From: Parelaphostrongylus tenuis
Lineage: Eukaryota > Nematoda > Chromadorea > Rhabditida > Metastrongylidae
Assembly (NCBI GenBank): GCA_019055375.1
Contig: JAHQIW010000266.1
Coordinates: forward strand, 186,001 to 250,000
Length of the DNA stretch: 64,000 bases
Direction: 5' to 3'
Part shown: positions 60,170-64,000 of the stretch, piece by piece
How the letters are laid out: each line of letters starts with the position of its first letter
How positions within the stretch are numbered: position 1 is the stretch's first letter
The notes under the pieces: model-generated
Database searches by the model: none
Told to the model about the DNA's origin: nothing
What the model saw: the letters and a program-made list of their open reading frames with translations, nothing else
Program-made: the position numbers and the translations under genes

Positions 60170-61540
60170 TCCAAATTAGTTACTACGGCCAATTATCACT
60201 TTCCGTTTAAATTTCTATCGTGAATATCGAGAACGCTTAAGAACGAGCAATAAACCAGAACCGAGACGTATGCTACTACATAAAAACACAGATACAGAAG
60301 TCCATTGATTTTGTTTTCAAATCCTCTGATTGCGACCTCTACATCTCTTTCGGTTAATAAGATATTGTGGAGAAAAAAGTGAGAACAAGTGAAGTGAGAA
60401 CACCACCACAAGGAGCCCATTGACCATACTCCTTCTATCTCACAGCGCAGTCGAAGCTTTCTAACTACTCGCCCGTGTTCGGACTTCTCTAGATTTTCAG
60501 TTGACTAGAGAGCATCCTATATACTTATCAGTTTCCTGCTAGTAATGACATTTTATAAATTGGCAAGATTGTTTCAGGACCATATCTCACAAATCAAACA
60601 GCTTACACTTTAACTCGTAGCTTCGCCGAATGCTGAAAGAGAATGAAGAAACCAACAAATGAACATTTGAATAAGCCAATCCTGCATTTTATTGAGTTTA
60701 GCAATTTAACTTAAAACAATGAAACAATACGATAAAACAGTGAACTATAGCAACCTGAAATTTTTGTTTTTTGTACTTCATTGGTAACATTATCTCGATG
60801 CCTTTGTCGGCTAACAAAATATAGTTTCAGCATTATTATCATAGCACCTCTATAATTTTTAAACAACGATAAGACACAGTGCACAACCTATACGTCCATT
60901 CATAAACCTATGGGAGCATAAAATATAGACAGATTCTATATAAACGTAAAAGGCATCTAAATGTCTACGTTTCACTTTGAAATTATCGTTTACGACCTAT
61001 TCACAGTCCAAAGTGATATCTCCGTATACAGTAGGCAATTTTCGAACAATTTTTGTGAATAAACGAATTTTAACCCTTCTCACTTTGATATTGTATTTTT
61101 CAAGCTTAATTTTCACAAGTAGTCATTTTGATGTTGGAAGGACGTGAGCTCTGTGAACTGCACACTAATCATCATTCGAACATCTTGCAAATCATGGGTG
61201 GCGATCAAAATCGCCCAGCATCCTACAGACTCAAGTGGAGAGAGATGGATGACTCAGTGACAGTGAATGAACGAGAGTAAGCGCCAAATTAGCGTCAACT
61301 CTATGTGACCACCTGAAAACGTATATTGGCTACTCTGACACGTAACACAGCACGATGTAACTAATTAGTTTCGGCTTGTCTCATTCGGTCGAAAGATATT
61401 CTACCACCTCCTAAACGCCACCGTAAGCCCACTAGATACTTGTAGTAAATTACAAAACCACATTTCACCGAGCAAACACTTCTTGTTGCGAAATGACGGC
61501 CACTTATGATGCCCACTATTAATACCACAAACCTAGAGCG
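60170..61540. other. Island without array motifs
   Basis: None of the array core modules is visible in this 1.4-kb stretch, and base composition looks more even. No supported ORF, RNA gene or terminal repeat was found. It directly precedes copy 3 of the higher-order block, so it may be an insertion or a piece of original single-copy DNA. Confidence 0.4.
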
Positions 61541-62504
61541 ATTCTCCGTTTCCATAGAGGAAATCTCTCTAGGTATCTAAGTCTAAGTCCTTTAATTTGA
61601 ACGAGTCCTTAAGAGAATTTGCTTCGAATTGGGAAAACTTTGCAACCATCTAGTAAGTGCAGAGGAGGAGTTTATTTTCTGCAACTTTCCTACGACAATG
61701 AGTAACCAAAAACTGTTGCCATGAAGCTTTCCTGGGCGTTCAAGTCGCAGCCATATTTATTCCCAGATTAATCGATCGTTCCTGAACAACTATAATAAGC
61801 TCAATCATTTGGGGCAATTTCTGAAACTTGGTAGAGATCTTTTTCTGACACCCCTACCATCTCAGTCCGTCGGCTACCAAGTGAAAATCAAAAGTGAAAA
61901 TTTTCTCTACCAAGCCGCCATGAATCCCTACTACAAATGGGAGCGACAGCGCTACTTAACGGATATTTTGCGAAATGAGAGCTCAACGCTTGACTTTAGA
62001 TAAATGTTGATTTGGCGTCTATCATTTTGAACTCAAAAGGCCTGTGGGTTCTCTGAAAAGATATTTCGTGGTATTGAAATTCTAACATATCAGAGATTTT
62101 AATTAATCACTAACGATGAAGGTCTGGATCTACAACTGTAGTGAGAAATTGGAGTCGTAATCAAGAAGTCATTTGTTATGTAAATTGGTTGCCGATAAAT
62201 GTTGCTCTTCGTTCTTTGGAAGTTCATGAACAAGTCAAATAAAGGTGAAAATTATTCTCGTCTTTCTGAACAATTAGGGGAACCTCAAAAAATTTTACCA
62301 ATCGAAAAAACCGTTCTCTATGAGAGCTGAAACTTTGAAATGTCAAAAGATACTACTGAGATACTACATATGTATTTATAGACATAAATATATATATATG
62401 TGTGGACATATACATATGCATGTCTGCACATATATATACATATATGTTTATGTATATGCACATGTTCATACGTATGCATATATGCACGTATGCGCATATA
62501 CATA

Positions 62505-62544
<40 letters not shown>

Positions 62545-64000
62545 CGTATATATGCATACATATAAGTGCAATATGTGCATATATATATTATTATATGTGT
62601 ATCCAGCCTATATGAAAACTTAATTTAGAGAATACTATTATGAGAAGATAGTCTACAAAAGCATTACGATTACTAAACTCTAACATCTAGTGACTAAGCT
62701 CTGGATTTTCAATGAACGTAAACGCTTGTAATGAGGTTTCAACATTTTTACAATAGTTCTCTAGGGACTTAAGCCTAAGTCCTCTAATCATAAGGAACCG
62801 CTAAGAGAAATATACCGGAATTTGGAAGACCTTACATTTTCATACTTGTTAGTCTTTTCAAGATTGAGCAGTGGATTTTCAAGTCAGTAAGTAACCGGAA
62901 AAAGCAGCAACAGTTCATTTTCTCTAAAACTAGATGCCAAACAGCATCACCGATAAGATTCTGAGCATATGTTGTGACCAAATTGAGGCAGAAATCATTA
63001 ACATCGGTCTTTGAACAACTAGAAACTCAAGAAGTTTCACCTATCAACTCAAGCGTCATCGATATAACATGGTTCTTTCAGACGCTACGAAGACTGCTCT
63101 ATGGCTAACGCACTACAAATAGTGCAAACCTAAAGTTTGATCGGGGTAATACTTATGCAGTGGTAGTTAATGGGACCAGCATAATGAAAACTGACATTTA
63201 CCAATCATTTGCTGAATTCCTCAAGAAAGCAATCAATTTTTGATATTTTCATTATTTCTAAGGATTTGTTCAGGTATCAAAGCCCGAGTCCTTCATATAT
63301 AAGAGAACATTAAGATGGACAAACGAGAAACCTACTTAGTATATATATAAACGTGATAAATGAGACTACGCAAAAAATTAGGCTAGAAAATTATTCTTCG
63401 AGGAAATCCCTGATCAAAAATATGCCATTTTCAAAACTTCATGTTTAACGACAACCTTTGGGGATTCTCGATAATTATACGAGGTATTTAAAGCATATCT
63501 CTGACGATTTTTTCGCACGCCTGAGTTTCAGTACTGTAATTGCAACGGATACTAAGAAAAATGTGGAATTCAAAAATATTTGTATTTGCAAGTTGAATTT
63601 GAATGAACTTGAAATTCCACATGAATTTTATGGCACGGATACCATAAATAACCTCAATCTTGAACTTATTTTGAATTATATTTGTTGAGAGGGACACTTT
63701 ATGGAATCAGTATGATTTTCTCATACACACTGACATCTACTAATTAATTTTTTCTCAGTGTCGCTGTGAGAAAAGATTTTGAAGAGTTCTGTAAGATCAT
63801 TCAAAAAATACCACGAAACTATGGTTTAAGGATTAGCAAAATTTGAATTCCGACATGTACCAATCATTTGCTGAATTCCCAGAGAAAGCAACTTTTTTTT
63901 AATACTATTTTATTATGCATACGAAAGATCTCTATGAGGACTTGTTCGGGTATCAAAGCCCAAGTCCTTCATATATAATAGCGCATTACGATGGACAAAC
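61540..64000 (+). repeat. Higher-order block, copy 3 (cut by window end)
   Basis: Starts with CGATTCTCCGTTTCCATAGAG, matching about 55990 in copy 2, then the signature at 61864, the microsatellite and the GACAT-TACCAATCATTTGC module. The last part is doubled (63.2 and 63.86 kb). Confidence 0.75.
62365..62605. repeat. TA-rich microsatellite, copy 3
   Basis: About 240 bases of TA with CA/TG interruptions, including a long pure TA run near 62511-62540. Confidence 0.9.

Larger units (their letters stand above)
35185..64000 (+). repeat. 29-kb array of highly diverged direct repeats
   Basis: A core resembling TTTTCAGCATTTCTATGAG, then AAGTCCAAGTCCTTTGATTA and CGGGACACTA-GAGG, recurs in the same orientation near 35.2, 35.6, 36.6, 37.5, 38.1, 38.6, 40.4, 41.5, 42.1, 42.5, 43.0, 43.5, 44.0, 44.5, 45.0, 45.4, 46.2, 48.7, 50.0, 54.1 and 56.0 kb. 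Between cores lie other recurrent modules: CAAATCTATTCGCAAATTAT, AACTAGAAG-GCTCAAAC, ACCTATCAATTTAACCGTCA, CGCTAGGAAGATTGCTCTAT and GAATTCCCAATGAACGTAAG. Module order is kept, but spacing varies from about 250 to 900 bases through indels. A least-altered tandem pair suggests a unit near 650 bases. No credible ORF lies inside. It resembles an ancient satellite or long tandem duplication, and it continues past the window. Confidence 0.8.

Noticed and set aside
35185..64000. CRISPR-like array or a decayed coding gene family
   Set aside because: Units are hundreds of bases long, diverged and irregular, in a eukaryotic genome, and no shared reading frame survives between copies.

Overview
The window is nuclear DNA of a nematode, most likely a strongylid (hookworm-type, clade V) worm. 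The evidence is short nematode-style exons with TTTCAG-like acceptors, AT-rich introns, a gene with the architecture of C. elegans lev-9, and worm-type repeats (mariner remnants, tRNA-derived SINEs, an RTE-like retrotransposon tail, Penelope-like fragments with a GIY-YIG region). The species call is inference.

1-2.9 kb: repeat-rich 5' flank with a SINE tail, a Penelope-like fragment, two tRNA-like relics and two pieces of a foldback repeat family. 3.0-30.8 kb: one large plus-strand gene that I could trace as 33 phase-compatible exons. It encodes a secreted protein of about 1346 residues: signal peptide, WAP domain, 14 sushi (CCP) domains, one Ig-like domain and 4 more CCP domains. The WAP plus first eight CCPs match the layout of LEV-9, the extracellular scaffold that clusters levamisole-sensitive acetylcholine receptors at the worm neuromuscular junction. 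A tetrabasic RRRR lies directly after CCP8, so furin-type cleavage could release exactly that part. The rest (CCP9-14, Ig, CCP15-18) recalls the Ig-plus-CCP layout of Hikaru genki-type synaptic proteins. Three exons each carry one extra base that breaks the frame; without these the spliced frame is exact from ATG to stop. The introns hold two mariner N-terminal remnants, three SINEs, a tRNA-like relic, foldback elements of two families and an RTE 3' end.

30.8-33.5 kb: polyadenylation signals, then a decayed Penelope-like retroelement (reverse transcriptase fragment, frameshifted GIY-YIG region, 3' tail). 33.5-35.2 kb: mostly featureless, with one possible 51-residue ORF.

35.2-64.0 kb (window end): about 29 kb with no recognisable gene, built of highly diverged head-to-tail repeats sharing a core resembling AAGTCCAAGTCCTTTGATTA. 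Younger duplications are layered on top: a patchy 1.1-kb duplication 8 kb apart with an almost unchanged 265-bp patch, three copies of a roughly 3-kb block each carrying a TA-rich microsatellite at the same place, and a 659-bp tandem repeat at the window end. This array is the least explained part of the window.
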